Notes: a model not told the origin generated them from the sequence alone. A DNA stretch of 64,000 bases from Streptomyces reniochalinae (GCF_003323735.1 NZ_QOIM01000025.1:180068-244067), one strand, 5' to 3'; counted from the stretch's first letter, positions 9,007 to 17,881 are shown. A program made the numbers and translations.

Positions 9007-9760
9007 CACCGGTTCACGAGCGCCCTGGGTGCTGATGTACCACTCGGTCTCCGACTGCGACGAGGACCCGTACCAGGTCACCGTCTCCCCCGCCCGCCTG
9101 GAGCGGCAGTTGCGCTGGCTGCGCGGGCGGGGGCTGAGAGGGGTGAGCGTCGGGCGGCTGCTGCGGGCGCGCGCCTGCGGGCGGGGCGGCGGCCTGGTGG
9201 GGCTGACCTTCGACGACGGCTACGCCGACTTCCTCACCGACGCGCTGCCGCTGCTGCGCCGCCACGAGTGCACCGCGACGGCCTTCGTGCTGCCGGGCCG
9301 GCTGGGCGGGGACAACGCCTGGGACGCGGAGGGCCCGCGCAAACCGCTGCTGGACGCGGAAGGCGTGCGGGCGGTGGCCGCGGCCGGCATGGAAGTCGGC
9401 TCGCACGGGCTGGTCCACACCGATCTGACGACGGCCGGCAACGCCGCACTGGAGCGGGAGACCGCGCACAGCCGCAGCCTGCTGGCCGAGCTCACCGGCA
9501 CGGCACCCGAGGGTTTCTGCTACCCGTACGGGACGCTCGACACCCGCGCCGTCGACGCGGTGCGGGCCGCCGGGTACGCGTACGCCTGCGCCATCGACCC
9601 CGGGCCGCTGACGGGTGTGCACGCGCTGCCCCGCGTCCACATCGGCTCGCGGGACACCTGGGCACGGCTCCACCTGAAGAGGGTGCTGCACCCGCTGCGC
9701 CGCCGTCCGCTGCCCGCGCAGGGGGCCGGAGCGCCGAGTGCGAGCGGGGCCCGCCGATGA
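8996..9760 (+). CDS. Polysaccharide deacetylase (NodB domain)
   Basis: A 254-residue carbohydrate esterase family 4-type protein. The NodB metal and catalytic motifs are visible: LTFDDGY with Asp73-Asp74, SHGLVHTD near 135-142 supplying two metal-binding His, and CYPYG near 174-178. No signal peptide is apparent, so it may act on lipid-linked intermediates inside the cell or be exported otherwise. It overlaps the flippase gene by 11 bp. Likely role: removing N- or O-acetyl groups from sugars of the polymer made here. An active CE4 site is well supported; the substrate is inferred. Confidence 0.9.
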   Translation: MSADTGSRAPWVLMYHSVSDCDEDPYQVTVSPARLERQLRWLRGRGLRGVSVGRLLRARACGRGGGLVGLTFDDGYADFLTDALPLLRRHECTATAFVLPGRLGGDNAWDAEGPRKPLLDAEGVRAVAAAGMEVGSHGLVHTDLTTAGNAALERETAHSRSLLAELTGTAPEGFCYPYGTLDTRAVDAVRAAGYAYACAIDPGPLTGVHALPRVHIGSRDTWARLHLKRVLHPLRRRPLPAQGAGAPSASGARR

Positions 9761-11022
9761 GAGTGCTGCACGTCATCACCGGGCTCGGGGTGGGCGGCGC
9801 CGAGGAACAACTGCGGCTGCTGCTGCGCAGGTTGCCCGCGCACGGGGTCGACTGCGACGTCGTCACGCTCACGGAGCCGGGCAGCGTCGCCGAGGGCATC
9901 CGGGGAGACGGCACCCGGGTGACGCACCTGGGCATGGGCGGCAACCGCGACCTCGCCGCGCTGCCCCGGCTGGTGAGGCTGGTGCGGACCGGGCGGTACG
10001 ACGTGGTGCACACCCACCTGTACCGGGCCTGTGTGTACGGGCGGATCGCGGCGCGCCTGGCCGGGGTGCGCACCGTCGTCGCGACCGAACACTCGCTCGG
10101 CGAGGGCGTGCTGGAGGGCCGTCCGCTCACACCCGCCGTCCGCGCCCTGTACCTGGCGACCGAAAGGCTGGGCACCACGACCGTGGCCGTCTCCGCCACG
10201 GTCGCCGCGCGGCTGCGGCGCTGGGGTGTCCCCGCGGCACGGCTGTGCACGGTGCCGGGCGGCATCGACGCCGCCCGCTTCCGCTTCGACGCGGCCCGGC
10301 GCGCCCGCGTACGGGAGGTGCTGGGCCTGGCGCCGGACGCCTTCGTGGTCGCCGGTGTGGGCCGGCTGGTCCGAGGGAAGCGCTTCGACACGCTGGTGGA
10401 CGCGGTGGCGGCGGTACCGGGGACGCGGCTGCTGCTCGCGGGCGACGGGCCGCAGGCGGCGCCGTTGCGGGCCCACGCCGAGGCGGCGGGCGCGGCCGCC
10501 CGTGTGCGGCTGCTGGGAGAGTGCGCCGGCGGCCTGCACGACGACGCCGGGCGAAGCGACGGCACCGGCCGGAGTGGGGGCATCCCGGGCGTGCCCGGCG
10601 TGCTGGCGGCGGCTGACCTGCTCGTCTCCCCTTCCGACGAGGAGTCGTTCGGACTGGCCGTCCTGGAGGGTCTCGCCGCGGGGCTGCCCGTGCGGTACGC
10701 GGCGTGCCCGGCCGTGCAGGACCAGCCGCCCGAACGGGCGCCGGGGGCCCGCCGGTTCACGCACGCACCGGGTGAACTGTCCGCCGTGCTGCGCGAGGCG
10801 CGCGCGGCGCACCTGGCCGACCCGCGCAGACTCCCCGTGCCCGACGTCGTCCGGGGGTACGACATCGACTGCTGCGCCGCCCGCCTGGCCGACGTCTACC
10901 GGGCCGCGCTCGGCCTGCCGCACGCCCCCGCCGCCGGTGGCCAGGCCCGGCGGCACGGCCCTTTGTCCCCGCACCGCAGGGCATCCGCACCGGCACCCGC
11001 ACCCGAGCACGCCCCCCGATAA
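9757..11022 (+). CDS. GT4-family glycosyltransferase
   Basis: A 421-residue GT-B glycosyltransferase. The start MRVLHVITGLGVGGAEEQLRL is the classic GT4 acceptor-side motif. The C-terminal donor domain has VAGVGRLVRGKRFDTLVDAV, LLLAGDGPQ and SPSDEESFGLAVLEGLAAGLPV, with the E-x7-E pair near residues 291-299. The last ~35 residues are Pro/His/Ala-rich and probably disordered. The ATG overlaps the deacetylase stop (ATGA); longer open frame upstream is antisense shadow. It probably adds a later sugar of the repeat unit. Confidence 0.9.
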   Translation: MRVLHVITGLGVGGAEEQLRLLLRRLPAHGVDCDVVTLTEPGSVAEGIRGDGTRVTHLGMGGNRDLAALPRLVRLVRTGRYDVVHTHLYRACVYGRIAARLAGVRTVVATEHSLGEGVLEGRPLTPAVRALYLATERLGTTTVAVSATVAARLRRWGVPAARLCTVPGGIDAARFRFDAARRARVREVLGLAPDAFVVAGVGRLVRGKRFDTLVDAVAAVPGTRLLLAGDGPQAAPLRAHAEAAGAAARVRLLGECAGGLHDDAGRSDGTGRSGGIPGVPGVLAAADLLVSPSDEESFGLAVLEGLAAGLPVRYAACPAVQDQPPERAPGARRFTHAPGELSAVLREARAAHLADPRRLPVPDVVRGYDIDCCAARLADVYRAALGLPHAPAAGGQARRHGPLSPHRRASAPAPAPEHAPR

Positions 11023-11034
11023 CGAGGTGACCCC

Positions 11035-12039
11035 ATGTCCACGACCGCACCGGGACAGCCCGCAGGAGAGCCCACGCAAACGGGCCTGCCCGCGCGTCCG
11101 CGAGCGGCCCGCCGCAGCGGCACGCGCCCCTCGCGCCGGGTACCCGGCTGGTGGCCGCTGCCGGTGTGCGCCGTGCTGGGCGCGCTGGCCGGCGCCACGT
11201 ACGCGACGGTGGCGGAACCGCGCTACGAGGCGTCCAGTTACGTGCTCGTCTCCCCCGGCGAGCAGGCCGAGGCGACGTCAGCGCTCGGCTACGCCCAGGC
11301 GTACGGGAAGATCGCCACGGACGCCGTGGTCCTCACCAGGGCCGAAGCCTCCTTCGACCTGCCGCGCGGCGAGCTGCGCACGCACGTGCGGGCCGGCACC
11401 TCGCCCGACGCGCCCATGGTGCAGATCACCGGCAGTGCGCCCACGGCCGATGACGCGGCCGACTACGCCGACGCGACCGCCGCGGCCCTGGCCCGCACGG
11501 CGACGAAGTCGTCGGCCAGTACCGGCGTGCGGCTGACGGTCGTCTCCCACGCCACCGCCACGGCCGAACCCGTCTCCCCCCGGGCGCCGCTGGCCGTGGC
11601 CGTGGGCGGAAGCGCGGGCGGGCTGCTCGGCGGCCTGGCGCTGCTGGCCCGGCCCCGGCGCCGCGACGCCGAGGGACCGGCGCTCGTGCCCGCCCCCGCC
11701 CGGGGCGCCGACGCGGAGGAGGGACCGGACGCCGGGTCGGGCGAGAGCCACGGGATCGTCCGCGCGACGGACGACTCCGAGACCGCACACGTGCGAAAGG
11801 CGCCGGGAGCCGCCCGCTCGCCGGAGACGGCGCCGGGAGCCGCCGGCGCGGACGGCAGCGCGGACGGCAGCGCGTGCGCGGGCGGCAGCGCGTGCGCGGA
11901 CGGCGGCGAGGGCACGCACGCGACAGCGGAACCCGGCACCGCGCACGTGACGGAGAAAGCCGCACACGCACCGGAGAAGGCCCCGCTCGCGACGCGGAAG
12001 ACGCCGCACGCGGCGGAGAAAGCGGAGGCGGGGCGGTGA
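11035..12039 (+). CDS. Wzz-like chain-length/export protein
   Basis: A 334-residue protein with a Wzz/polysaccharide co-polymerase layout: an N-terminal helix (residues ~41-62, WWPLPVCAVLGALAG) followed by YEASSYVLVSPGEQAEATSALGYAQAYG, an extracytoplasmic domain, and a second helix near 184-205. No fused BY-kinase (Walker A) domain is present, and no separate kinase is seen in the window. The final ~125 residues are Ala/Glu/Lys/Asp-rich low-complexity sequence that looks intracellular. It starts 12 bp after the GT4 stop with an AACGAGGTGA ribosome-binding region. It likely sets chain length or couples polymerisation to export. Confidence 0.8.
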   Translation: MSTTAPGQPAGEPTQTGLPARPRAARRSGTRPSRRVPGWWPLPVCAVLGALAGATYATVAEPRYEASSYVLVSPGEQAEATSALGYAQAYGKIATDAVVLTRAEASFDLPRGELRTHVRAGTSPDAPMVQITGSAPTADDAADYADATAAALARTATKSSASTGVRLTVVSHATATAEPVSPRAPLAVAVGGSAGGLLGGLALLARPRRRDAEGPALVPAPARGADAEEGPDAGSGESHGIVRATDDSETAHVRKAPGAARSPETAPGAAGADGSADGSACAGGSACADGGEGTHATAEPGTAHVTEKAAHAPEKAPLATRKTPHAAEKAEAGR

Positions 12040-13286
12040 ATTCTTCCTACTCTCCGCCCACGCGCCGCAGGTTCCCCTACGCGCGCCGCAAGTTGGCGGG
12101 ACCCGTCCTCTCCCCCTGGCGGGGCGGGCGCGGTGAGGCCTCGGGGCGGCCGCCCGTGCGGCTGACCGCCACGCTGTGCCGGTCCGAGGAGGAGTTCACG
12201 GAGCTGGCCGAGGAGTGGGACGGGTTGCGGGCTCGCAACCGCTCGGCCACCCCGTTCCTCAGCCACGCCTGGCTGGCCTCGTGGTGGCGTGCCTACGGCC
12301 GGCGGGGCAGGCTGCGGGTCGTCCTGGTGCGGGAGAACGGCCGTCTGGTGGCCGCCGCGCCGCTGATGCTCGTCCACCGGCCACTGCCCGTGCTGGTCAC
12401 GCTCGGCGGCCAGATCTCCGACTACCAGGACGTGCTGCTCGACGACAGCTGTTCCCGTGCGGCCGACGCGCTCGCCCGCGCGCTGTACGCGGCCTCCCGT
12501 ACCGCGGTCGTCGACCTGCGCGAGGTGCGTCCCGGCGGGGCCGCCGAACGCCTGTACGCCGCCTGGCCCGGGGTGCGGCGGCGGCTGGCCGACTCGGTCT
12601 GCCTGGAGCTCCCCGGCGTCCCCATGGAGGAGATGCTGCGGCGGCTCGCTCCCGCCAGCGCCAAGCGCACCCGGCGCAAACTGCGCCGCATCGACGAGCT
12701 CGGTATCGAGGCGCACGAGGTGACGGGTGAGCGGGTACCGGAGTCGGTGAGCACCATGCTGCGGCTGCACGAGCGCCAGTGGCGGGGCCGCGGCGTGACC
12801 CCCGAACACCTGCGGCCCCGCTTCCGCGCCCACCTGGTGGGCGCCGTGGAGCAGCTGGTGGCCAGTGGAGACGCGGCGGTGACGGAGTACCGGATCGGTG
12901 GCCGGGTCGCCGCCTGCGACGTCGCCCTCGTCTCCCGGGACCTGGTGTGCGGCTACCTGTACGGCGCGGACCCGGCGCTGCGCGACCGGCGGGTGGACAT
13001 CGCGACCATGCTGCTGCGGCACGACGCCCACTTCGCGTCGGCCACCGGGCGCGGCACCCTGAGCCTGCTGCGCGGCACCGAGCCGTACAAGTTGCGCTGG
13101 CAGCCGGTGACCGCGGCCAACCGGCGCTACCTGCTGGCCCGCCCGCAGCTGGCGCCGGCCCTGGAGCTGCTCGCGGCGAAGGCGGCGGCCCGCGAGGCCG
13201 CGGCCCGCCTGGTGCGCGAGCGCGGCGCCACGGCACGGGTCCGTACGCTGCTCGACCGCGCGGCCGCGCTCCGGCCGCGCACGTGA
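12036..13286 (+). CDS. GNAT/FemAB-like acyltransferase (CelD/BioF2-like domain)
   Basis: A 416-residue protein of the double-GNAT-like Acetyltransf_6 group (CelD/BcsL, FemAB-related). Typical features are FLSHAWLASWWRAYG near 80-95, a middle region, and the C-terminal LRDRRVDIATMLLRHDAHFA...GRGTLSLLRGTEPYKLRW. Family members transfer acyl or aminoacyl groups in envelope polymer synthesis. The GTG at 12036 overlaps the previous stop by 4 bp and has GGAGG seven bases upstream. It ends the coupled run. Attaching an acyl or amino-acyl group to the polysaccharide is inference. Confidence 0.82.
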   Translation: MNSSYSPPTRRRFPYARRKLAGPVLSPWRGGRGEASGRPPVRLTATLCRSEEEFTELAEEWDGLRARNRSATPFLSHAWLASWWRAYGRRGRLRVVLVRENGRLVAAAPLMLVHRPLPVLVTLGGQISDYQDVLLDDSCSRAADALARALYAASRTAVVDLREVRPGGAAERLYAAWPGVRRRLADSVCLELPGVPMEEMLRRLAPASAKRTRRKLRRIDELGIEAHEVTGERVPESVSTMLRLHERQWRGRGVTPEHLRPRFRAHLVGAVEQLVASGDAAVTEYRIGGRVAACDVALVSRDLVCGYLYGADPALRDRRVDIATMLLRHDAHFASATGRGTLSLLRGTEPYKLRWQPVTAANRRYLLARPQLAPALELLAAKAAAREAAARLVRERGATARVRTLLDRAAALRPRT

Positions 13287-13308
13287 CGGCGTGACGGCGG
13301 CACGCCGG

Positions 13309-13341
13309 GCCGCACACCGGCGGGCTCCGTCCCGGTGCGGG
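13309..13341. terminator. Hairpin between convergent genes
   Basis: An imperfect inverted repeat (ccgcacaccgg against ccggtgcgg, with a two-base bulge) separates the acyltransferase gene and the convergent GH26-like gene. There is no T-run, as is usual for high-GC actinomycete terminators. It probably serves both strands. Confidence 0.5.
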
Positions 13342-14649
13342 CTAGCCCTCCAGGGCGCGCAGCCAGTCGAAGCGGACGCAGTACTGTCCGATCTCCCAGC
13401 ACCGCTCCCACCACGGGCGGGCCGGTGCGGGGGGCGCCGTGCCCGTGGTGGCGGGGCGCGAGGGCCTCGACTGCCCGGCCTGGCGCGGCGGCTCGGTACC
13501 CGGAGGCCGGGTGCCCGGGGGCGGGGCGGTGGGCGAGCCGCTGTGCCAGGGCACCACGGGCGGTTCCGGCTGCGCGAACAGCGCCATCCTGAACGTCTTG
13601 GAGGACGTCGGGTTGGAGCGGCACCGCCACACGCCGTGCGGGCAGTAGTCGCTGATGGTCTGGTAGAGCGGCTTGTGCCGGTCCATCCAGCCGAGCATGG
13701 AGCGCACGTACTCGGCGTTGTCGCCGTTGCGGAACAGCCCCCACTCGGGGTACGAGAGGGGCTTGCCGTGGCGGGCGGCGAAGTCGACGTGCGCCTGGAG
13801 TCCGTACGGCTCGCGCACCTGTTCGTCGAAGCTCATGCCCTCCGGCTGGTCGTAGGCGTCCATGCCGAGCACGTCGACGGCGTCGTCGCCCGGGTAGCAC
13901 CGGGTCCAGGGGATCGCGTCGCGGCCGCGGCTGGGCGCGAAGTCGAAGCGGAACCGCTGCCCCTCCACCGCCCGCATGGTGGTCACGACGCGCCGCCAGT
14001 ACGCCTTCCAGGCGCGCGGGTCCGGCGCGCAGCGATGCGTGTAGGTCGTACCGTTCATCTCCCATCCGAGCACCACCACGGTGTCGGCGAGCCGCGCTCG
14101 GACCAGGTTCCGGGCCAGTGTGCGGAAGTGGGCGTCGAACCTGCCCGCCGCGCCCTCGCGCAGCAGGGCGCGCACCCGTTCGTCGTCCAGCCGCGCCTCG
14201 TTGCGCGCCTGCATGGGAACGTTCAGCACGAACAGCCCGGTCGGATCCGCACGCCGCCAACGCGCCCAGGGCCGCAGGAACGCCGGCTGCCCCTCGATGT
14301 CGGACCACAGCCGGCCCGGCAGGTAGGTGTGTCCCACCCGCAGCTTCGTGCCGCCGAGCCACTTCTCCATCTCCGCCATGCGGCGCACGCCCTCGGGACC
14401 GGGGCCGAGGAACGCGCCGAGCGCGCGGCCCGACGGCGTGGACGCAGCGGGGGACCCGGACGGCCGGACGGAGGGCGAGGGCGCCGGCTCGCGCTCCTGA
14501 CGCTCACCCGGGCGGAGTCCGGACTGGCGTTCGGCGACCGGCAGCACCGTGCAGGAGGCCAGCAGCACCGTGCAGGAGGCCAGCAGCACCGCGGCGGTGA
14601 CACCTGCGTGCAGGACCGCCCTGACCCGCCCGCGTCCGTCGCTGCGCAT
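13342..14649 (-). CDS. GH26-like glycoside hydrolase, probable lipoprotein
   Basis: A 435-residue secreted (beta/alpha)8-type hydrolase resembling GH26 mannanases. The likely acid/base Glu is in VVVLGWEMNGT and the nucleophile Glu in PLSYPEWGLF. The region DVLGMDAYDQPEG and the C-terminal half fit the family. The N-terminus has a signal sequence whose lipobox is duplicated (LLASCTV twice). A Pro/Thr/Arg-rich insertion precedes a Cys/Trp-rich C-terminus. The ATG at 14649 has AGGAGG upstream; open frame before it is not used. It lies within the polysaccharide locus on the opposite strand, so trimming or releasing the polymer outside the cell is a reasonable inference. Confidence 0.78.
   Translation of the reverse strand: MRSDGRGRVRAVLHAGVTAAVLLASCTVLLASCTVLPVAERQSGLRPGERQEREPAPSPSVRPSGSPAASTPSGRALGAFLGPGPEGVRRMAEMEKWLGGTKLRVGHTYLPGRLWSDIEGQPAFLRPWARWRRADPTGLFVLNVPMQARNEARLDDERVRALLREGAAGRFDAHFRTLARNLVRARLADTVVVLGWEMNGTTYTHRCAPDPRAWKAYWRRVVTTMRAVEGQRFRFDFAPSRGRDAIPWTRCYPGDDAVDVLGMDAYDQPEGMSFDEQVREPYGLQAHVDFAARHGKPLSYPEWGLFRNGDNAEYVRSMLGWMDRHKPLYQTISDYCPHGVWRCRSNPTSSKTFRMALFAQPEPPVVPWHSGSPTAPPPGTRPPGTEPPRQAGQSRPSRPATTGTAPPAPARPWWERCWEIGQYCVRFDWLRALEG
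14542..14583. repeat. Exact 21-bp tandem duplication within the lipobox
   Basis: Two identical 21-bp copies (14542-14562 and 14563-14583) plus an 8-bp partial copy lie in frame in the signal-peptide region of the GH26-like gene. They duplicate seven residues, giving two candidate lipobox cysteines. Confidence 0.9.
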
Positions 14650-14765
14650 GGCTCCTCCTGGCCGCCTGTGGCCCCCGGCGCGTGTCCGCTCGTGTGCCGG
14701 TCGACATTCCTGATGATCTGTCAGCGGAATTCTCACCCCGTCCACCCGCCCCGCGTCTGAAGGAC

Positions 14766-16214
14766 ATGCCCCTCATGCCGTCGTTCGCCACGGACGTGCC
14801 AGCGCTGCTGCTGCGACTCGACCCGAACCCGTACCACCACGGCACCCTGGGCGCCGCCAGATCGCTGGGGCGCGCCGGCGTGGAGGTGCACGCGCTGCTC
14901 GGTACGGCCCCGGGCCCGGTCGGCAGGACCCGCTACCTGCACCGGCTCCACACGCCGGTGCGGTGGTCGGCCGCGGGCGCCGCGGGAACGCCGCCGGACG
15001 ACGAACTGGAGCGGGCGCTGCTGGGGGCGGCGCGTGCGATCGGCAGGCCGGCCGTCCTCGTCCCGCTCGACGACCACTCGGCGATCGCCGCCGCCCGCCT
15101 CGCCCCCCGGCTCGCCGGGCCCTACCTGCTGCCGTCCGTCGCACCCCGGCTGCCCGCCCTGCTGGCCGACAAGGCGCAGCTGGCCGCCCTGTGCGACCGC
15201 ACCGGCGTCCCCCATCCGACCACCGTGCTGCCCGGCAGCGCGGCGGAGGCGGCCCGCGAGGCGGCGGCCCTGGGGCTGCCCGTGGTGGCCAAGTGGAGCC
15301 GCCCCTGGCTGCTGCCGCCGGGCCTGCGCAGCACCGCGCTGGTCCGCACACCCGGGGAAGCCGCGCGGCTGTTCGCACGGAGCGCGGAGGCCGGCAGCGC
15401 GCTGCTGTTGCAGCGCAGGCTGCCCGACGGCCCGGGTGCCGACTGGTTCTTCCACGGGTACGCGGCCGAGGGCGGCCGGTTCCTGGCCTGCGGCGCGGGA
15501 CGCAAGGAGCGCTCCTGGCCCCCGCACACGGGTCTGACGGCCGTCGGGACCTGGCTGCCCAACCCGTCCGTGGAACGGGCGGCGGCGCGGCTGGCGGCCC
15601 GGTTGGACTACCGCGGCATCCTCGACCTGGACTTCCGGCTCGACCCGCGCACCGGCGTCCACCACCTGGTGGACTTCAATCCACGGCCCGGCGCCCAGTT
15701 CCGCCTCTTCACGGACGAGAACGGCGTGGACGTGGTCCGCGCCCAGCACCTGCACCTGACCGGGCGCACGGTGCCGGCGGCGCGCGGCGGTACGGGGCGC
15801 ACGTACGTCGTGGAGAACTACGCGGTCCTCTCCACGCTTGTGGGCCGGGCCCCGGGGGCGCCCTTCGGCCGTACCGGCCGCGCACGGCCGAAGGGCGGGC
15901 CGGTGGAACGCGCCTGGTTCGCCGCCGACGATCCGCTGCCCTTCGCCGCCATGGCGGCGGGCTGGCTGGGACGCTGCCTGCGCGAAGGGCTGCGCCTCGG
16001 TGGCACACGCCTCGGTCCCCGGCACCGCGGGAAGCGGCGACGACGGGGGCTGCGGGCGAGCCGTGCGGTGGTGCCGCGTCCCGCGACCTCCGCCGCGCCT
16101 GGGGCCCTCGCCGCGCGCCCCGCTCCCGCGGCACCGGCCGCACCGGCCGCACCGGCGCCACCGCACCGGCCGTCGCCAGGGCCCGACAAGCGTTTCCTGG
16201 CCGCCGACTCCTGA
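14766..16214 (+). CDS. ATP-grasp ligase (predicted carboxylate-amine ligase)
   Basis: A 482-residue protein of the COG3919-type ATP-grasp group. It has an N-terminal pre-ATP-grasp domain, then DKAQLAALCDRTGVPHP, GLPVVAKWSRPW with the ATP-contacting Lys, and ILDLDFRLDPRTG...LVDFNPRPGAQFRLF with metal-binding Asp/Asn. ATP-grasp enzymes join a carboxylate to an amine through an acyl-phosphate. The C-terminal ~70 residues are Ala/Pro-rich. The start is uncertain: ATG 14766 follows GAAGGA closely, and ATG 14775 is the alternative. Beside the acyltransferase and deacetylase, it could make or attach an amino-acid-type decoration, which is inference. Confidence 0.82.
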   Translation: MPLMPSFATDVPALLLRLDPNPYHHGTLGAARSLGRAGVEVHALLGTAPGPVGRTRYLHRLHTPVRWSAAGAAGTPPDDELERALLGAARAIGRPAVLVPLDDHSAIAAARLAPRLAGPYLLPSVAPRLPALLADKAQLAALCDRTGVPHPTTVLPGSAAEAAREAAALGLPVVAKWSRPWLLPPGLRSTALVRTPGEAARLFARSAEAGSALLLQRRLPDGPGADWFFHGYAAEGGRFLACGAGRKERSWPPHTGLTAVGTWLPNPSVERAAARLAARLDYRGILDLDFRLDPRTGVHHLVDFNPRPGAQFRLFTDENGVDVVRAQHLHLTGRTVPAARGGTGRTYVVENYAVLSTLVGRAPGAPFGRTGRARPKGGPVERAWFAADDPLPFAAMAAGWLGRCLREGLRLGGTRLGPRHRGKRRRRGLRASRAVVPRPATSAAPGALAARPAPAAPAAPAAPAPPHRPSPGPDKRFLAADS

Positions 16215-16322
16215 CGTCGCCTTCCCGCCGGGCCGCGACCCGCACCCCGCGCCCTCGCCCGTCTCGCCACCCACAGCCCACAGCTCCAGACCCCGCAACG
16301 CCGCACAGAGAGAAGGAAACCC

Positions 16323-17780
16323 ATGTACGACCTCGTCGTGGTGGGCGCCGGCCCCTACGGACTGTCCGTCGCCTCGCACGCCGCAGCCGCCGGGCTCAAC
16401 CTGCGGCTGCTGGGCAGACCGATGGCGTCGTGGCGGGACCACATGCCGCGCGGCATGTTCCTCAAGTCGGAGCCCGACGCCTCCGCGCTGTCCGACCCTT
16501 CGGGCACCCACACCCTCGCCGGCTACTGTGCCGAGCGCGGTATCGAGGTCGCGCACGGGAGCCCGCTGCCGCTGGACACCTTCACCGAGTACGGCGCCTG
16601 GTTCGGCCGGAACGCGGCGCCGCCCGCCGACGAGCAGACGGTGACACGGGTCTCCCCCCGCGTCGAGGGGTTCCTGCTGGAGACGGCGCAGGGCGAGCGG
16701 CTGATGTCGCGCGCCGTCGTCCTGGCCGTCGGCGTGCTGCCGTTCGCCCAGCGGCCACCCGTGCTCGGCGGCCTCCCCGCCGAGCTGGTCAGCCACAGCA
16801 CCCACCACCGCGATCTGAGCCGGTTCGCGGGCAAGGACGTGACCGTGGTGGGTGCCGGGCAGGCCGCGCTGGAGACGTCGGCGCTGCTGGCGGAGGAGGG
16901 TGCGCGCGTGCGGGTCGTCGCCCGGGCGCCCCGCATCGACTGGAACGCGCCTCCCCAGCCGCTGGCGCGCGGCCGGCTCACGGCGCTGCGCGACCCGCAC
17001 AGCGCGCTGGGCACCGGCTGGCCCAGCTGGGTGTGGTCCCGGCTGCCGTCCGCGGTGCGGCGGCTGCCCGCCGCCACGCGGCTGCACATCGCCCGCAACG
17101 CGCTGGGCCCCGCGGGCGCCTGGTGGCTGCGGGAGCGCTTCGAGACGGCCGTGCCGGCGCTCCTGGGGCACACGATCACGGCTGCCGACCGGACGGCGCC
17201 GGGTGTCCGCCGGGTCGGCGGCGTGCTGGGCGAACGGGTGCGGCTGTGGCTGGCGGCGGCGGACGGAACGGCCTCCACCCTGGAGACCGATCACGTGGTG
17301 GCCGCCACCGGGTTCACCCCCGACCTGTCCCGGCTCGGCATGCTCGACTCCTCGCTGCGCGAGGGGCTGCGCCGGGTCGGCACCGGAGACGCGCCCTGGC
17401 TGGACGCGCGCTTCCAGTCCTCCTGCCCGGGGCTGTTCTTCGCCGGGCTGCTGACGGCTCCCTCGTTCGGGCCCGCGATGCGTTTCGTGCACGGGGCGTC
17501 GTTCACGGCGCCACGGCTGCTGGAGGGCGTGCTGCGGCACAGGGCCGAGTCGTCGGCGGCGACGGCCGGCACGGGTGTGCCGCCCGTCCGCGACACGTGG
17601 GAGCGAGAGCAGCAGGTCGTGCGGGGACCGCTCAGCGGCCGGCGCCACACCCGGCCCGCCGGCGGGACTCCGAGCCCTTCCGGGGACGGCACGGGGCGAC
17701 TGCCCGCGCCGGTCAGCGGAGCGAAGGACGCGGCGGAGGCGGTGGACGCGAGGAGGGGCGGCGGCGGCCGGGCGGAGTGA
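16323..17780 (+). CDS. FAD/NAD(P)-dependent oxidoreductase, N-monooxygenase-like
   Basis: A 485-residue two-dinucleotide-binding flavoprotein. The FAD site is at the N-terminus (LVVVGAGPYGLSVASHA, residues 4-20) and the NAD(P) site near 178-195 (VTVVGAGQAALETSALLAEEG). ATGFTPDLSRLGML near 330 is the flavin-monooxygenase ATG motif. The overall look is that of the lysine/ornithine N-monooxygenase and BVMO-related groups. The start has GAGAAGGAAA upstream, and a 108-bp gap separates it from the ATP-grasp gene. The last ~55 residues are low complexity. It may oxidise a precursor or substituent of the polymer; the substrate is unknown. Confidence 0.8.
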   Translation: MYDLVVVGAGPYGLSVASHAAAAGLNLRLLGRPMASWRDHMPRGMFLKSEPDASALSDPSGTHTLAGYCAERGIEVAHGSPLPLDTFTEYGAWFGRNAAPPADEQTVTRVSPRVEGFLLETAQGERLMSRAVVLAVGVLPFAQRPPVLGGLPAELVSHSTHHRDLSRFAGKDVTVVGAGQAALETSALLAEEGARVRVVARAPRIDWNAPPQPLARGRLTALRDPHSALGTGWPSWVWSRLPSAVRRLPAATRLHIARNALGPAGAWWLRERFETAVPALLGHTITAADRTAPGVRRVGGVLGERVRLWLAAADGTASTLETDHVVAATGFTPDLSRLGMLDSSLREGLRRVGTGDAPWLDARFQSSCPGLFFAGLLTAPSFGPAMRFVHGASFTAPRLLEGVLRHRAESSAATAGTGVPPVRDTWEREQQVVRGPLSGRRHTRPAGGTPSPSGDGTGRLPAPVSGAKDAAEAVDARRGGGGRAE

Positions 17781-17834
17781 CCGGGCGCTGTCTTCCGGTG
17801 CCCCGCTTCCGCGGCCCGGTCGGCCCCCGGGGCC

Positions 17835-17881
17835 GGCCGGGTGACGGTGCTGCCCTCACCCGGCCGCACCGTCACCCGGCC
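17835..17881. terminator. Strong hairpin terminator
   Basis: Perfect 16-bp arms (ggccgggtgacggtgc at 17835-17850 and its complement at 17866-17881) flank a 15-nt loop, 54 bp after the oxidoreductase stop and before a convergent gene. It probably terminates the polysaccharide locus. Confidence 0.75.

Noticed and set aside
14733..17648. 971-residue minus-strand open frame opposite the ATP-grasp and oxidoreductase genes
   Set aside because: No family motifs, Gln/Arg/Gly-rich antisense composition; the plus-strand genes have clear domains.
2758..17780. The polysaccharide locus considered as a polyketide or peptide antibiotic cluster
   Set aside because: No PKS, NRPS, terpene or RiPP biosynthetic domains; the genes are polysaccharide assembly functions.
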